Source of the DNA: RGDT01 sp964630925
Lineage (GTDB): Bacteria; Planctomycetota; Planctomycetia; Gemmatales; Gemmataceae
NCBI GenBank assembly: GCA_964630925.1
Contig: CAZVZK010000031.1
Span: 1 to 64,000 of the forward strand
Length of the DNA stretch: 64,000 nucleotides
Reading direction: 5' to 3'
Shown: positions 24,926-33,278 of the stretch, in pieces
Numbering within the stretch: position 1 is the first letter of the stretch
Layout: every line of letters starts with the position of its first letter
Notes under the pieces: generated by a model
What the model was told of the DNA's origin: nothing
Seen by the model: only the letters and a program-made list of their open reading frames with translations
Database searches by the model: none
Made by a program: the position numbers and the translations under genes

Positions 24926-27142
24926 TCAAGTGTTGGGGATGGGCCCGTACGGCACGGGGCGGCCGTAGGTCTCGGTCTTCTCGCCGATGACCACGGCGCC
25001 GAGGACGCGGATGTTGAGGTCCTCGAGCTTCTGCTGGGCGGCGTACACCGCCGGCATGCTGCTCACGTCCTTCATGACGGAGAGGATCACCGCGTCGGCG
25101 TGCTTGCCGAGCATCAGGGCGTCCGGCACCGGGACGACCGGCGACGTGTCGATGACGATGAAGTCGAACTGGTCCTTGAGACGCTCGAAGACGTTCGCGA
25201 GGCCGTCTTGCGTCAGGGCCTGGAGGGCGTGGCCGTCCATCTGGCCGGCGGGCAGCATCCACAGGCGGCCCAGGAGGGTGGGCTTGATGGCGTCCTCGAA
25301 CTCGATCTCGCCACGGAGGGCCTCGGCGAGGCCAGGCCCTTGCGGCAGGTCGAACTGGCCGTGGGCGTTCGGGTTGCGCAGGTCGGCGTCGATGATGAGC
25401 GTCTTGCGCCAAGCGCGGGCGAGGCTAGCGGCCAGGTGGCTGGCGAGCGTCGTCTTGCCCTCGCCGGTGGTGGCGCTGGTGATCATGACGATGCGGGCGC
25501 CGTCGGCGTGCGGGGCGTGCAGCAGCGTGGTGCGGACGGCGTCCACCGCCTCGGTGAGGCCGAACTGGCTGTCCAGCCCGCCGAGCGAGAGGGCGGAGGC
25601 CGACTTCTTACGGGCGGCGGAGGGCAGGGCGGGCAGGGTGCCGATGACGCGGAGGCCGAGGCCCTGACGCACGTCGTCGGAGGCGGAGACCTTGCGGTGG
25701 CGGGCCTCGAAGAGGCAGCCGCCGACGAGCGACAGCCCGAAGACGATGGCGAAGGCGCCGAGGGCGTACTTGAGGGGGCGGGAGTATTCCTTCTCGGTCG
25801 GGACGAACGCCTCGGTCAGGCGGCTGACGCGCGGGGTGACCGGCAGCAGGCTGCGGAGGCCGGCCTTCTGCTCGGCGATGCGCGTCTGCTCACGCATGAT
25901 GTGATCCACCTGGTCGCGCAGGGCGAGGACCGACGGGGGTGCCTTGGGGCCGTCCTTGTGGAAGCGGAGGACCTCGCGCGTCCACTTGGCCACCTCGTCA
26001 TCGAGGGTCGCCTTGAGCTGCCTGGCCCGCTCGATCTTCTCCTCGATATCGCCCAGGTCGCGGCGGTCCTTCTCGACGGCCCGGTCCTGCTCGTCCTTGG
26101 CGAGCTGGGAGCGGGCCCTGCCGAGCAGGCGCTCGCGGTCGCGCTCCAGGCGGTCCAGCTGCCGGATCGGCTCGGCGAGGAGGCGGGGCAGCTCGCTCTC
26201 GGCGGCCACGTCGCGGATGCCCTTGATCTTCTTCTTCAGCTCGTCGATGTCCTTCATCAGGTTGACGTAGGCGGCCGTCTTGAGCGCCTCCACCTCCGCC
26301 TGGGCGTCGCTGACCGTCACGTCGAGCGGGCTCTTGATGCGACGCTCCTTGGCGGTCTTCTGGCCCTCGAGGTCGGCGAGGCTGGCCTTGGCGGCGCGGA
26401 GGTCGCGTTCGGCGGTCTGGCGGCCCTGGGTGGCCTCCTCCAGGCTCTTGGCGAGGGCGGCCTCGGCGAACAACCCCTCCCGCTTCTCGGCGGCGAACAG
26501 GTTGATGCGGGCCTGGCGCAGGTCCTCGGCCAACGCCCGCAGCTGCTTCTCCTTCTCCTCGATGCTGGCCTTGACCTTGGCCTCGTCGTTGGCGAGGTTG
26601 CGGGCGGGGTACACATCCCCCAGGGCGTTGAGGAGGACGGCGACCGCCTCGGGGTTCTCGCCCGACAGCATGACCCCCAGCACCTCGGGGCCGTCGTTGA
26701 AGTGGGGCGTGAGTTTCTTCGACAGGGATTGCGCGGTGTAGACCGTGCCGTACTGCTCGATGACGCGCGACTTGACGATGGCCTCGGCCAGGATGGGCTC
26801 GCTGCGCATGTAGGCGGTCTGGGCCTTCTGCACGTTCGCGAAGATCTCGTCGCCGTCGAGGGCGCCGAGGACGGGCCGGGACAGGATGCGGAAGCTGATG
26901 GAGCTGGTGTACTGGGCCGGGACCATGAACCACGCAGCGGCGCCCGCGAGGAGGCCCAGCAGGAGGGCCACGGGGAGGACCGTGGTCCACGAGCGGCGCA
27001 GGGAGTGCATTAGCGCGCCGAGGCTGGGGGCGCTGGAGAGGGCCGCCGGCGGCTCCGCGGGGGCGTGGGGGGGCGCGCCGTCGTAGTGCGGCACGCCGTT
27101 GAGGTGGTGACCCTGGGCGGAATCGGGGCTCTTGGACGGCAT
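24926..27142 (-). CDS. polysaccharide co-polymerase / tyrosine autokinase (BY-kinase)
   Basis: 738 residues. The N-terminal Wzz-type domain has two membrane segments (around residues 50-75 and 440-460) bracketing a long coiled coil (KASIEEKEKQLRALAEDLRQ region). The C-terminal cytoplasmic domain is a P-loop BY-kinase: Walker A SATTGEGKTTLASHLA around residue 560, Walker A' LIIDADLRNPNAHGQF, and Walker B FDFIVIDTSPVVPVPDAL. The usual tyrosine cluster at the C-terminus is reduced to two Tyr (ETYGRPVPYGP). It controls chain length and export of the exopolysaccharide. Start 27142 has GAGGAA just upstream; ATG 27169 is equally possible and overlaps the exosortase stop. Confidence 0.9.
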   Translation of the reverse strand: MPSKSPDSAQGHHLNGVPHYDGAPPHAPAEPPAALSSAPSLGALMHSLRRSWTTVLPVALLLGLLAGAAAWFMVPAQYTSSISFRILSRPVLGALDGDEIFANVQKAQTAYMRSEPILAEAIVKSRVIEQYGTVYTAQSLSKKLTPHFNDGPEVLGVMLSGENPEAVAVLLNALGDVYPARNLANDEAKVKASIEEKEKQLRALAEDLRQARINLFAAEKREGLFAEAALAKSLEEATQGRQTAERDLRAAKASLADLEGQKTAKERRIKSPLDVTVSDAQAEVEALKTAAYVNLMKDIDELKKKIKGIRDVAAESELPRLLAEPIRQLDRLERDRERLLGRARSQLAKDEQDRAVEKDRRDLGDIEEKIERARQLKATLDDEVAKWTREVLRFHKDGPKAPPSVLALRDQVDHIMREQTRIAEQKAGLRSLLPVTPRVSRLTEAFVPTEKEYSRPLKYALGAFAIVFGLSLVGGCLFEARHRKVSASDDVRQGLGLRVIGTLPALPSAARKKSASALSLGGLDSQFGLTEAVDAVRTTLLHAPHADGARIVMITSATTGEGKTTLASHLAASLARAWRKTLIIDADLRNPNAHGQFDLPQGPGLAEALRGEIEFEDAIKPTLLGRLWMLPAGQMDGHALQALTQDGLANVFERLKDQFDFIVIDTSPVVPVPDALMLGKHADAVILSVMKDVSSMPAVYAAQQKLEDLNIRVLGAVVIGEKTETYGRPVPYGPIPNT

Positions 27143-27155
27143 CGTCTTCCTCGGG

Positions 27156-28265
27156 TCATGAGGCGGCATCTGGCATCTCCTGGAGCGGGTCCGGCTGCAT
27201 GGCGAGGGGCTTCAGCTCGCCGACCGGGCGTGTGTCGGCCATGCGGGACGGAGAGGGCGCGGACACGGGGGCGGAGGTGCGGCTCCGCCGCGGCGGGACG
27301 GGGACCGGGCGGCCCTTCTCCTCCGGCAGCCACAGCCACCCGAGGAGAACCAGCTCCAGCCAGAGGACCGCCAGCGCGGCGGGCATCATGACCCACCCGG
27401 CCACGTCGTGGAACACGACCTTGGCCACATCGGCGCTGGCGTACTGGAAGAGGAACACCGTGACGGTGATCCGTGCCACGTTCATCAGGACGCCGATGGG
27501 GACGGCGCTGAGGAAGATGACCATCTTATCGAAACGCGAGCGGTCCGCGGCGAATGACACGGCGGTGCTGAGGGCGAAGAAGGTCATGAGCATGCCGAGG
27601 CCGGAGCAGGCCTCGACGACGCCGACCTCCAGGCCGTTGATGACGATGATGTTGCCGCGAGCGAGGGCGGGGACGCCCAGGACCTGGAGGGCGAAGGTGC
27701 TGCACACGGTGGCGAGGCGGCGCAGGGGCATCGTCAGCATCTGATCGACCTGCCAGGGCCAGGGCAGCACGAAGACGAGCAAGACGAAGGCGGGCAGGGC
27801 CCAGCGGAGGACGCGGTAGCCCATCGTCATCCAGCACAGGCCGGCCAGGGCGAGCATCACCGAGCCGCCTTCCAGCCATTCAAAGGAGTACAGGGAGCCG
27901 CAGAGGCGGCAGAGGGCGGCGGCGGCGATGAGGGGGACGCCCCACCATGAGGGCCCGACGTGCCTGGTCGGGAACCAGTCGCGGCGCACCCACAACACCA
28001 GGGCCGCGAAGATCGGCACGACGTATCCGTGTGTATACTGGGGGTCGAGCGACCAGCGGCGGACGAGGGACGCCAGAGTCGTCCAGTAGGCCCAGGTAAA
28101 GACTACCAACGACACGGCCAGGACGACGGCGCAGGCTCTGGCCTCGCCGGGCGCGGTCCGTGGGGTGTCGTTCGCCGGTGCCACGGTGAACCTCGGGGGG
28201 CCGGCGCTGAGGGCCGGGCCCCACGCCATATCGTCATCCGCCGGGGGCGGCGGACGGGGAATCAT
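27156..28265 (-). CDS. exosortase
   Basis: 369 residues with about eight membrane segments. The exosortase/archaeosortase catalytic residues are visible: Cys220 in VGVVEACSGLGMLMTFFALS, Arg265 in NVARITVTVFLFQ and His286 in VFHDVAGW. Early conserved YTHGYVVPIFAALVLWVRR also fits. In Gram-negative bacteria these enzymes cleave and anchor proteins with C-terminal PEP-type signals, coupled to exopolysaccharide loci such as this one. No PEP-CTERM protein was recognised in the window. ATG 28265 is chosen; a later ATG (28229) also works. It is the first gene of the nine-gene operon. Confidence 0.88.
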   Translation of the reverse strand: MIPRPPPPADDDMAWGPALSAGPPRFTVAPANDTPRTAPGEARACAVVLAVSLVVFTWAYWTTLASLVRRWSLDPQYTHGYVVPIFAALVLWVRRDWFPTRHVGPSWWGVPLIAAAALCRLCGSLYSFEWLEGGSVMLALAGLCWMTMGYRVLRWALPAFVLLVFVLPWPWQVDQMLTMPLRRLATVCSTFALQVLGVPALARGNIIVINGLEVGVVEACSGLGMLMTFFALSTAVSFAADRSRFDKMVIFLSAVPIGVLMNVARITVTVFLFQYASADVAKVVFHDVAGWVMMPAALAVLWLELVLLGWLWLPEEKGRPVPVPPRRSRTSAPVSAPSPSRMADTRPVGELKPLAMQPDPLQEMPDAAS

Positions 28266-28347
28266 TGGCCGCCCGGCTCGGCCCGGCGGCCAACGAAGCA
28301 TAGTCCGCGAACGTGCGGCAGTCCACGAACAACGGGCCGTGAAGCAA

Positions 28348-28353
28348 ATTATA
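28348..28353 (-). promoter_or_regulatory. putative -10 box for exopolysaccharide operon
   Basis: On the minus strand a perfect TATAAT stands in an otherwise GC-rich leader, about 80 bases upstream of the exosortase start. No convincing -35 hexamer lies 16-18 bases further upstream. The 28266-28556 interval otherwise holds nothing I can name. Confidence 0.35.
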
Positions 28354-28556
28354 CGCCGGGTCTGAATCCGCCCGCCTCCCCGAGGCGGTGCGGCGGCGCA
28401 ATCCGGTGCAATGGAAGGGATTGGGGCGGCGATGCCGTCCGTGACGGGTGCGCGGGCGTCCGGCCGCCCGTTGCGGAAAGTTTACGGAATCGAGGGCTGG
28501 ACGTTGTGTGGGAGCGGGTTTCAGCCGGGGGAGGCGAGAGCTCGGTGCCCTCCACC

Positions 28557-28994
28557 TCACAGCCACGACTGCCGCACACGCTCCGACAGCTCGAAGATGG
28601 CGGCATTCGCCAGCGACAGCTCGCGCTCCAGCGACTCGATCTCGCGGACCGTGTCCCAGCTGAACCGCTCCTCCAGCGCCGCACGCTGCCGCTCCAGCTC
28701 CGCCGTAAGGACCTGGCAGTAATCGAACCCCTGCGACAGCTTCCATGCCTCCGGGCTGTACACCGCTTTCAGATCCCAACGACCGTCCTGGTTCCGCTTC
28801 TCCACCGTCACGTAGTCGATCACGTAGTTCAGCGGCAGACCGCTCGTCTTGCGCGGCGCGCCCTCCGTGGTGATCCAGTACCGCGTGTCGATCGTCTCCA
28901 GCTTCAGCTCCAGCCGGCCCCAGGACTCCGCCACCTGATGGATCGTCGGCAGGCGGCGTAACACGGTCAGGTCGGGACGGATGATGGCGTTCAT
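28557..28994 (-). CDS. conserved hypothetical protein
   Basis: 145 residues, unrecognised. The N-terminal half is mixed alpha/beta (PDLTVLRRLPTIHQVAESWG, LKLETIDTRYWITTEG, LPLNYVIDYVTVEKR) and the C-terminal 45 residues are a likely coiled coil (TAELERQRAALEERFSWDTV then REIESLERELSLANAAIF). No signal peptide or metal motif. GAGGGCAC lies upstream of ATG 28994. It is encoded upstream of, and in the same direction as, the exosortase operon, but 290 bases away; no functional link is evident. Confidence 0.6.
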   Translation of the reverse strand: MNAIIRPDLTVLRRLPTIHQVAESWGRLELKLETIDTRYWITTEGAPRKTSGLPLNYVIDYVTVEKRNQDGRWDLKAVYSPEAWKLSQGFDYCQVLTAELERQRAALEERFSWDTVREIESLERELSLANAAIFELSERVRQSWL

Positions 28995-29227
28995 GGTGTG
29001 CCCTCGCGGCGTTCGGCCCAGGTCGAGTACGAGGCCGCCCCGCATGCACATCCGGTGCCGTCTGCTCCAGGCCCCAGTTTTGACGCCCCCGCCTGAATCC
29101 GTGTAAACCCCCCGCAACAGGGGCGTGAATGGCCGTAACGCCGTCGGAACGATTGGAATCCGCGCCACCTCCCGGCCGATGTCATGTAGCGGCTTGTCGG
29201 CGAAAGGCCGGTTCGGGGGGGTGAGCG

Positions 29228-29659
29228 ATGGAAGGGCCGAGGCTCGTCAGGAACTCCGGGCAGTCGCCCCTGGCCCCCTGCTCGCGGTGTCAGGCCTCTG
29301 GCTGCCCATGGGACCGCATCGGCGACCACGTCGTGTGCCCCGACTGCCAGGAGCAGCTCGCCTGCGGCGAGGGGGCGCCCCTCGCCATCCCCACCCGGCA
29401 GCGCCCCTGCTGCGTCTGCGGGCATCAAGGCACGGTGCCCTATCTGACCTTCCCGCTCCACGGCCGCGAGCCGCTGGAAATCGACCTGTGCTCGCGGCAC
29501 TTCCACGCGCTCGTGGGCCGCAGGCTCGACCGCTACGCCTACCGCGTCCTCGGCAAGAAGCTCACCGGCGCCGGCCTCAGCGCGCGGCAGGTGTTCCTGC
29601 TGCATGAGGCGTTCTACGACGAGCGTGGCCACCCCTTGCAGCCCGTCCGCGAGCCGTGA
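29228..29659 (+). CDS. small zinc-ribbon protein
   Basis: 143 residues with repeated Cys pairs: CSRC and CPDC in the first half (APCSRCQASGCPWDRIGDHV then VCPDCQEQ), then CCVCGHQGTVPYLTF and a CSRHFHAL segment, together enough for two zinc sites. The C-terminal helix LDRYAYRVLGKKLTGAGLSA then RQVFLLHEAFYDE has no motif I recognise. Cytosolic. ATG 29228 is preceded by GGGGGGTGAGCG. Possibly a nucleic-acid or protein-binding adaptor; function unknown. Isolated between two minus-strand genes. Confidence 0.65.
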   Translation: MEGPRLVRNSGQSPLAPCSRCQASGCPWDRIGDHVVCPDCQEQLACGEGAPLAIPTRQRPCCVCGHQGTVPYLTFPLHGREPLEIDLCSRHFHALVGRRLDRYAYRVLGKKLTGAGLSARQVFLLHEAFYDERGHPLQPVREP

Positions 29660-29689
29660 CGGCCACCCGCGCCGCTCGGTCACCTGGTA

Positions 29690-29902
29690 TCACGCGCGAT
29701 CACGCACGGCGAGAGAGGTGAAACTGCCGTCCGGGTTGAAGCGCAGGTGGCCGCCGCCGCCGTCTTCGTTGAGGGCGGCCAGCGAGTCGTAGACGGTGCG
29801 CGACTTGCCCTCGGTGGCCAGGCGCCGGGAGCAGTCCTCCTCGGCAAGAGACAACAGGCTGCCGATCGCACCGTGAACCCGACGTACCCCGGCACCTGAG
29901 CG
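29690..29902 (-). pseudogene. in-frame continuation after the SWIM gene stop
   Basis: Directly after the TGA (29903-29905) that ends the SWIM protein, the same frame stays open for 70 codons and reads as plausible protein (LLSLAEEDCSRRLATEGKSR then TVYDSLAALNEDGG, then HLRFNPDGSFTSLAV), ending with TGA at 29690-29692. It has no ATG or GTG start of its own, only a TTG. Either the 3' half of a longer gene interrupted by a nonsense codon, or a separate decayed gene. Confidence 0.35.
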
Positions 29903-30187
29903 TCACAGCCGGCCCGCGTTGATGAGGGCCAGCAGGCCGAGGACGTGCTTGCAGTAGCCCCAGCGCAGGAAGCCGCGGCAGTCGCAGTCGCAGTCCTCCG
30001 CCTCCCCCACACGCACGTGGTACAGCGTCCCCAGGCCCGTCCGGTGCATGGCGAAGCCACGCCCGCCGATCTCGCACGGGATCTCCATGAACGTGTAGTA
30101 AGCCGTCTCGCGCGGCAGCGCGATCAGCACCACGCCCACGCCGTCCGCCGGAGGCCGCACCAGCCGGATGCTGCGTTCCTTCCCCAT
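29903..30187 (-). CDS. SWIM zinc-finger protein (possibly truncated)
   Basis: 94 residues. The C-terminal CDCDCRGFLRWGYCKHVLGL matches the SWIM signature C-x-C-xn-C-x-H, a zinc-binding module for DNA or protein interaction. The N-terminal half (IRLVRPPADGVGVVLIALPR and YYTFMEIPCEIGGRGF) is a small beta domain seen with such fingers. The stop codon TGA follows INAGRL, and the frame then remains open for 70 codons, so the natural protein may be longer. Convergent with the preceding zinc-ribbon gene and divergent from the ferredoxin gene. Confidence 0.7.
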   Translation of the reverse strand: MGKERSIRLVRPPADGVGVVLIALPRETAYYTFMEIPCEIGGRGFAMHRTGLGTLYHVRVGEAEDCDCDCRGFLRWGYCKHVLGLLALINAGRL

Positions 30188-30250
30188 CCCGCCATCGTAG
30201 CCGGCCGTCGCCCCCCTTCCTATCCTGGCAGTTGCCCGTGGAGGTATCGC

Positions 30251-30610
30251 GTGCCGAAACTCACCGTCGATGGCGTCGGGGCGTTCGATGTCGCCGCCGA
30301 CAAGCGTCTGGTGCTGGCCCTCACCGACGAGGCCGGCGTCGATCAACTGCACGCCTGCGGCGGCAACGCCCGCTGCACCACCTGCCGCGTCGAATTCGTC
30401 GCCGGCGAGCCCGACGCCATGACCGTCGCCGAGAAGAACGTCCTCGCCGCCAAGGGCGTCACCGGCGTTCGCCTCTCCTGCCAGATCAAGTGCGACCACG
30501 ACATGACCGTCCGCGTCATCTCACGTCTGGCCGGCTCGGGCCGGCCCGACGCCGGCAAGCGGCCGACGGACGCCCTCGCCCCCGAGCCCGTCACCTGGAC
30601 CACGAAGTAA
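30251..30610 (+). CDS. 2Fe-2S ferredoxin
   Basis: 119 residues. Cluster ligands are Cys36, Cys42, Cys45 (HACGGNARCTTCRVEF) and Cys77 (VRLSCQIKC), the spacing of adrenodoxin/isc-type [2Fe-2S] ferredoxins. A C-terminal tail (RLAGSGRPDAGKRPTDALAP) extends past the fold. Cytosolic electron carrier; partner unknown. GTG 30251 has GGAGG about seven bases upstream. The PQQ-like propeller gene starts eight bases after the stop, so the two are likely cotranscribed. Confidence 0.88.
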   Translation: MPKLTVDGVGAFDVAADKRLVLALTDEAGVDQLHACGGNARCTTCRVEFVAGEPDAMTVAEKNVLAAKGVTGVRLSCQIKCDHDMTVRVISRLAGSGRPDAGKRPTDALAPEPVTWTTK

Positions 30611-30618
30611 CCCACACC

Positions 30619-31839
30619 ATGCAGCCGCTCCTGTTGCTCGCCCTTTTCGCCGCCGAAGACTGGACCGAGTTCCGCGGCCCCGGCGGCCAGGGCCACTCCG
30701 ACGCCAAGCGGGTGCCGACGAAGTGGTCCGCGACGGAGAACGTCGCCTGGAAGGCCGACATCCCCGGGCTGGGGTGGTCGTCGCCCGTTTTGGCCGGCGG
30801 GAAGGTGTACCTCACCACGGCCGTCAACAAGGGGGGCGACCTGTCGCTGCGCGCGCTTTGTCTGGACGCGGGCACCGGCAAGCCCGAGTGGGACGTGGAG
30901 GTCTTCACGAAGAAGGCCGACTACAAGCACAACAAGAACAGCCACGCCAGCCCCACGCCGATCGTCGCCGACGGCAGGCTCTACGTCCACTTCGGCCACC
31001 TCGGGACCGCCTGCCTCGACCTGAAGGGCAAGGCCGTCTGGAAGAACGAGAAGCTCGCGTGGTCCCCCGTCCACGGCACCGGCGGCTCGCCGGCCCTGGC
31101 CGACGGCCTGCTCGTCTTCAGCCGCGACGGCGCCAGCATCCGCGAGCTGGTGGCCCTCGACGCGAAGACCGGCGAGGTGAAGTGGCAGGAGAAGCGGACC
31201 GCGAAGACGGGCAACGCCTTCTCGTTCAGCACGCCGCTGGTCATCACCGTCGGCGGCGGGGCCGAGCCCGGTAAGAAGCTGGTCATCAGCCCGGCGAGCG
31301 ACATGGTCGGGGCCTACGACCTGAAGATGGGCAAGGAGGTGTGGCGTGTCGGCTACACCGGATACTCGGTGATCCCGCGGCCCGTGTTCGCCAACGGCCT
31401 GGTGTACGTCAGCACGAGCTACAACAACCCCAGCGCCTACGCGATCAGGCCGGACGGCAAGGGCGACGTGACGAAGACACACGTCGCCTGGACGCACAAG
31501 AAGAACGCCCCGCACACGCCTTCGATGCTGGCCGTCGGGAACGAGCTGTACATGGTCTCGGATGCCGGCATGGCGTCGTGCGTGGACGCCAGGACGGGCG
31601 AGGCGCACTGGACGAAGCGTCTGGGCGGCTCCGGCTACTCCGCGTCGCCGATCCTCGCCGACGGCAGGATCTACTTCCTGTCGGAGAACGGCATCGCGAC
31701 GGTGATCAGGCCGGGCAAGGCGTACGACGAGGTGGCGAAGAACGAGCTGGGCGAGCGGACGCTGGCGTCGTTCGCCGTCGCCGACGGCGCCCTCTACATC
31801 CGCACCAAGGAGCGGCTGTACAAGATCGGCAAGGAGTAA
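30619..31839 (+). CDS. PQQ-binding-like beta-propeller protein
   Basis: 406 residues. A short hydrophobic N-terminus (MQPLLLLALFAA) may be a signal peptide. It is followed by EDWTEFRGPGGQGHSDAKRV and repeated propeller blades such as VLAGGKVYLTTAVNKGGD, PIVADGRLYVHFG, LVALDAKTGEVKWQEK, PILADGRIYFLSENG. The 'W-x-x-F-R-G-P' opening followed by blades is the common planctomycete secreted PQQ-like/outer-membrane WD-type protein. No dehydrogenase Cys-Cys or quinone-Asp motifs are evident, so a catalytic quinoprotein role is unlikely. Immediately follows the ferredoxin gene. Confidence 0.85.
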   Translation: MQPLLLLALFAAEDWTEFRGPGGQGHSDAKRVPTKWSATENVAWKADIPGLGWSSPVLAGGKVYLTTAVNKGGDLSLRALCLDAGTGKPEWDVEVFTKKADYKHNKNSHASPTPIVADGRLYVHFGHLGTACLDLKGKAVWKNEKLAWSPVHGTGGSPALADGLLVFSRDGASIRELVALDAKTGEVKWQEKRTAKTGNAFSFSTPLVITVGGGAEPGKKLVISPASDMVGAYDLKMGKEVWRVGYTGYSVIPRPVFANGLVYVSTSYNNPSAYAIRPDGKGDVTKTHVAWTHKKNAPHTPSMLAVGNELYMVSDAGMASCVDARTGEAHWTKRLGGSGYSASPILADGRIYFLSENGIATVIRPGKAYDEVAKNELGERTLASFAVADGALYIRTKERLYKIGKE

Positions 31840-31895
31840 GTGGCCAGCGGGGAGCCGTTAGCACCCAGGGAACCGTGAAAGGGGTCTCGGGGGGC

Positions 31896-32012
31896 GGCCT
31901 GGTTCAAGGGGGGGTAACAGGCCGGTGCCGTTTCTGTGCAAGTTGCTGTGCAGATCGGTCACACCCTCCCTCTGTGGGTGTTACCTCCTTCGCTCTGATC
32001 CTGAACCAGGCC
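31896..32012. other. nested inverted repeats, candidate structured RNA
   Basis: Outer arms GGCCTGGTTCA (31896-31906) and TGAACCAGGCC (32002-32012) are perfect, a second pair GGTAACA (31913-31919)/TGTTACC (31979-31985) lies inside, and ACACCC/GGGTGT can close an inner hairpin. The whole about 117-nt element is intergenic after the propeller gene. It could be a terminator, an mRNA 3' structure, or a small RNA. Confidence 0.45.
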
Positions 32013-32091
32013 CGGGCGGCATGCGGCCGTCGGCATGGTCGGTGACAGGAGGCGATGCCGCCCAACGGCGGGCGCCGGAATCCGGCGCGGG

Positions 32092-33045
32092 CTAGCGGCC
32101 GAACTTCAAGGAGTCGAGGATTTTGGAAAGCTCCGGCTCAAGCCGGGCGAAGGACGACGCCGAGGCGTAGGCGCGGGCGACGTGGACGGGGTCGTTCTGT
32201 CCGGCGTTGGGCTTCTTGAAGGCGCGGATGAGGAAGCGCCAGCGCAGCCCGCCGCGTTTGAGGTCCACCGTCCACTCCTGGCCGCGTTTGCCGTCGAGGA
32301 CGCCGAGGCCGCGCTGGGGGCCCAGCTCGGTGGTGGGGCGGGAGCGGTTGTCGCGGCCGCGGCCGAAGGGGCGGAACTCCTCGACCTGCTGCTCGCGGTC
32401 GGGGATCAGCTCGTCGCTGAGTGTGGTGTACAGCTCCTCCCAGGGGCGGTTGCCCTGGCCGTCGATGCGTCCGAGGTCGGCGTAGGCCTTCTCGGGGAGG
32501 TAGGCGAGGACGAGGAGGCGGTCCTTCTGGAGGTCGCCGACGGCGGGGTCGCCGACGCGGCCACGGGTTGCCCTGGCCCAGTCTTTGGAGGGGCGGGTGA
32601 GGGAGCAGACGCCGTCGGAGGAGGGCAATTCCATCGGGCCGGCGGGGTCCACCTGACCGGCGAGGGCCTGGGAGCGTATCCAGCGGCCGACGGGGAGCCA
32701 CGAGGGGCTGGCCCAGAGGAGGACGGTGAGGGCGGTGAGGGCGACGCCGGCGACGGCGGTGCCGAGGGCGAGGCGCGTGCCGCCGACGGCGTCCTTCTGA
32801 CGGCGGATGGAGTAGAGGGCGAAGAAGGCGAGGAGTGCGGCGGCGGCGCTGCCGACGACGGTGAAGGCCCCGGGGAGGAGGAGGGCGGCGGCGGCGAGTG
32901 CGGCCCAGGAGGGGCGCGGGGAGGTGTTGGCGCGCGCGGGCGTGTGGACGGGGATGGAGCAGTCGGGGCAGGGGATGTCGCGTCCGGCGAAGGACTCATC
33001 GACCTCGAAACGCGCCCCGCAGTCGCAGGTGAGGGCGATCGGCAT
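32092..33045 (-). CDS. zinc-ribbon membrane protein, unknown function
   Basis: 317 residues. The N-terminal zinc ribbon LTCDCGARFEVDESFAGRDI then PCPDCSIPV (two Cys pairs) is the planctomycete MJ0042-like cap. Two or three membrane spans follow (ALAAAALLLPGAFTVVGSAA; GTAVAGVALTALTVLLWA), then a soluble beta-rich domain with WEELYTTLSDELIPDREQQV then EEFRPFGRGRDN and WRFLIRAFKK. No enzyme motif. AGGAGG lies seven bases before ATG 33045. Divergent from the caspase-like gene; both begin with zinc ribbons, so a shared membrane-associated role is possible, but unproven. Confidence 0.7.
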   Translation of the reverse strand: MPIALTCDCGARFEVDESFAGRDIPCPDCSIPVHTPARANTSPRPSWAALAAAALLLPGAFTVVGSAAAALLAFFALYSIRRQKDAVGGTRLALGTAVAGVALTALTVLLWASPSWLPVGRWIRSQALAGQVDPAGPMELPSSDGVCSLTRPSKDWARATRGRVGDPAVGDLQKDRLLVLAYLPEKAYADLGRIDGQGNRPWEELYTTLSDELIPDREQQVEEFRPFGRGRDNRSRPTTELGPQRGLGVLDGKRGQEWTVDLKRGGLRWRFLIRAFKKPNAGQNDPVHVARAYASASSFARLEPELSKILDSLKFGR

Positions 33046-33201
33046 GGGGTGGCCTCCTGAGGGTGTCAGGGGGCATTGTACCCGGCGGGGCGTCGGACGG
33101 CGCGAGTCGGCGCTGCGCCGGACGGGGTTTCGCGAGGGCCTGCCCGCAGAGCCGCACCCTGGGCTGGTGCCACGGCAGGCCGTCCCCTCTTCCGGAACTG
33201 T

Positions 33202-33232
33202 TTGACACCCCGAGGCGTCCGTCTGGTAGGAT
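33202..33232 (+). promoter_or_regulatory. sigma-70-like promoter for caspase-like gene
   Basis: TTGACA (33202-33207) and TAGGAT (33227-33232) are separated by 19 bases, about 45 bases upstream of ATG 33279. Spacing is a little long, but both hexamers stand out in GC-rich DNA. Confidence 0.45.
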
Positions 33233-33278
33233 ATCCCCGATGAGTCTCTGACGGGTCGTGAGGCGGAGGAGACGCGAC

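Noticed and set aside
24851..27013. A 720-codon plus-strand open frame opposite the BY-kinase
   Set aside because: Repetitive Leu/Gly/Glu shadow of the real minus-strand coiled coil and kinase; no ribosome site or motif.
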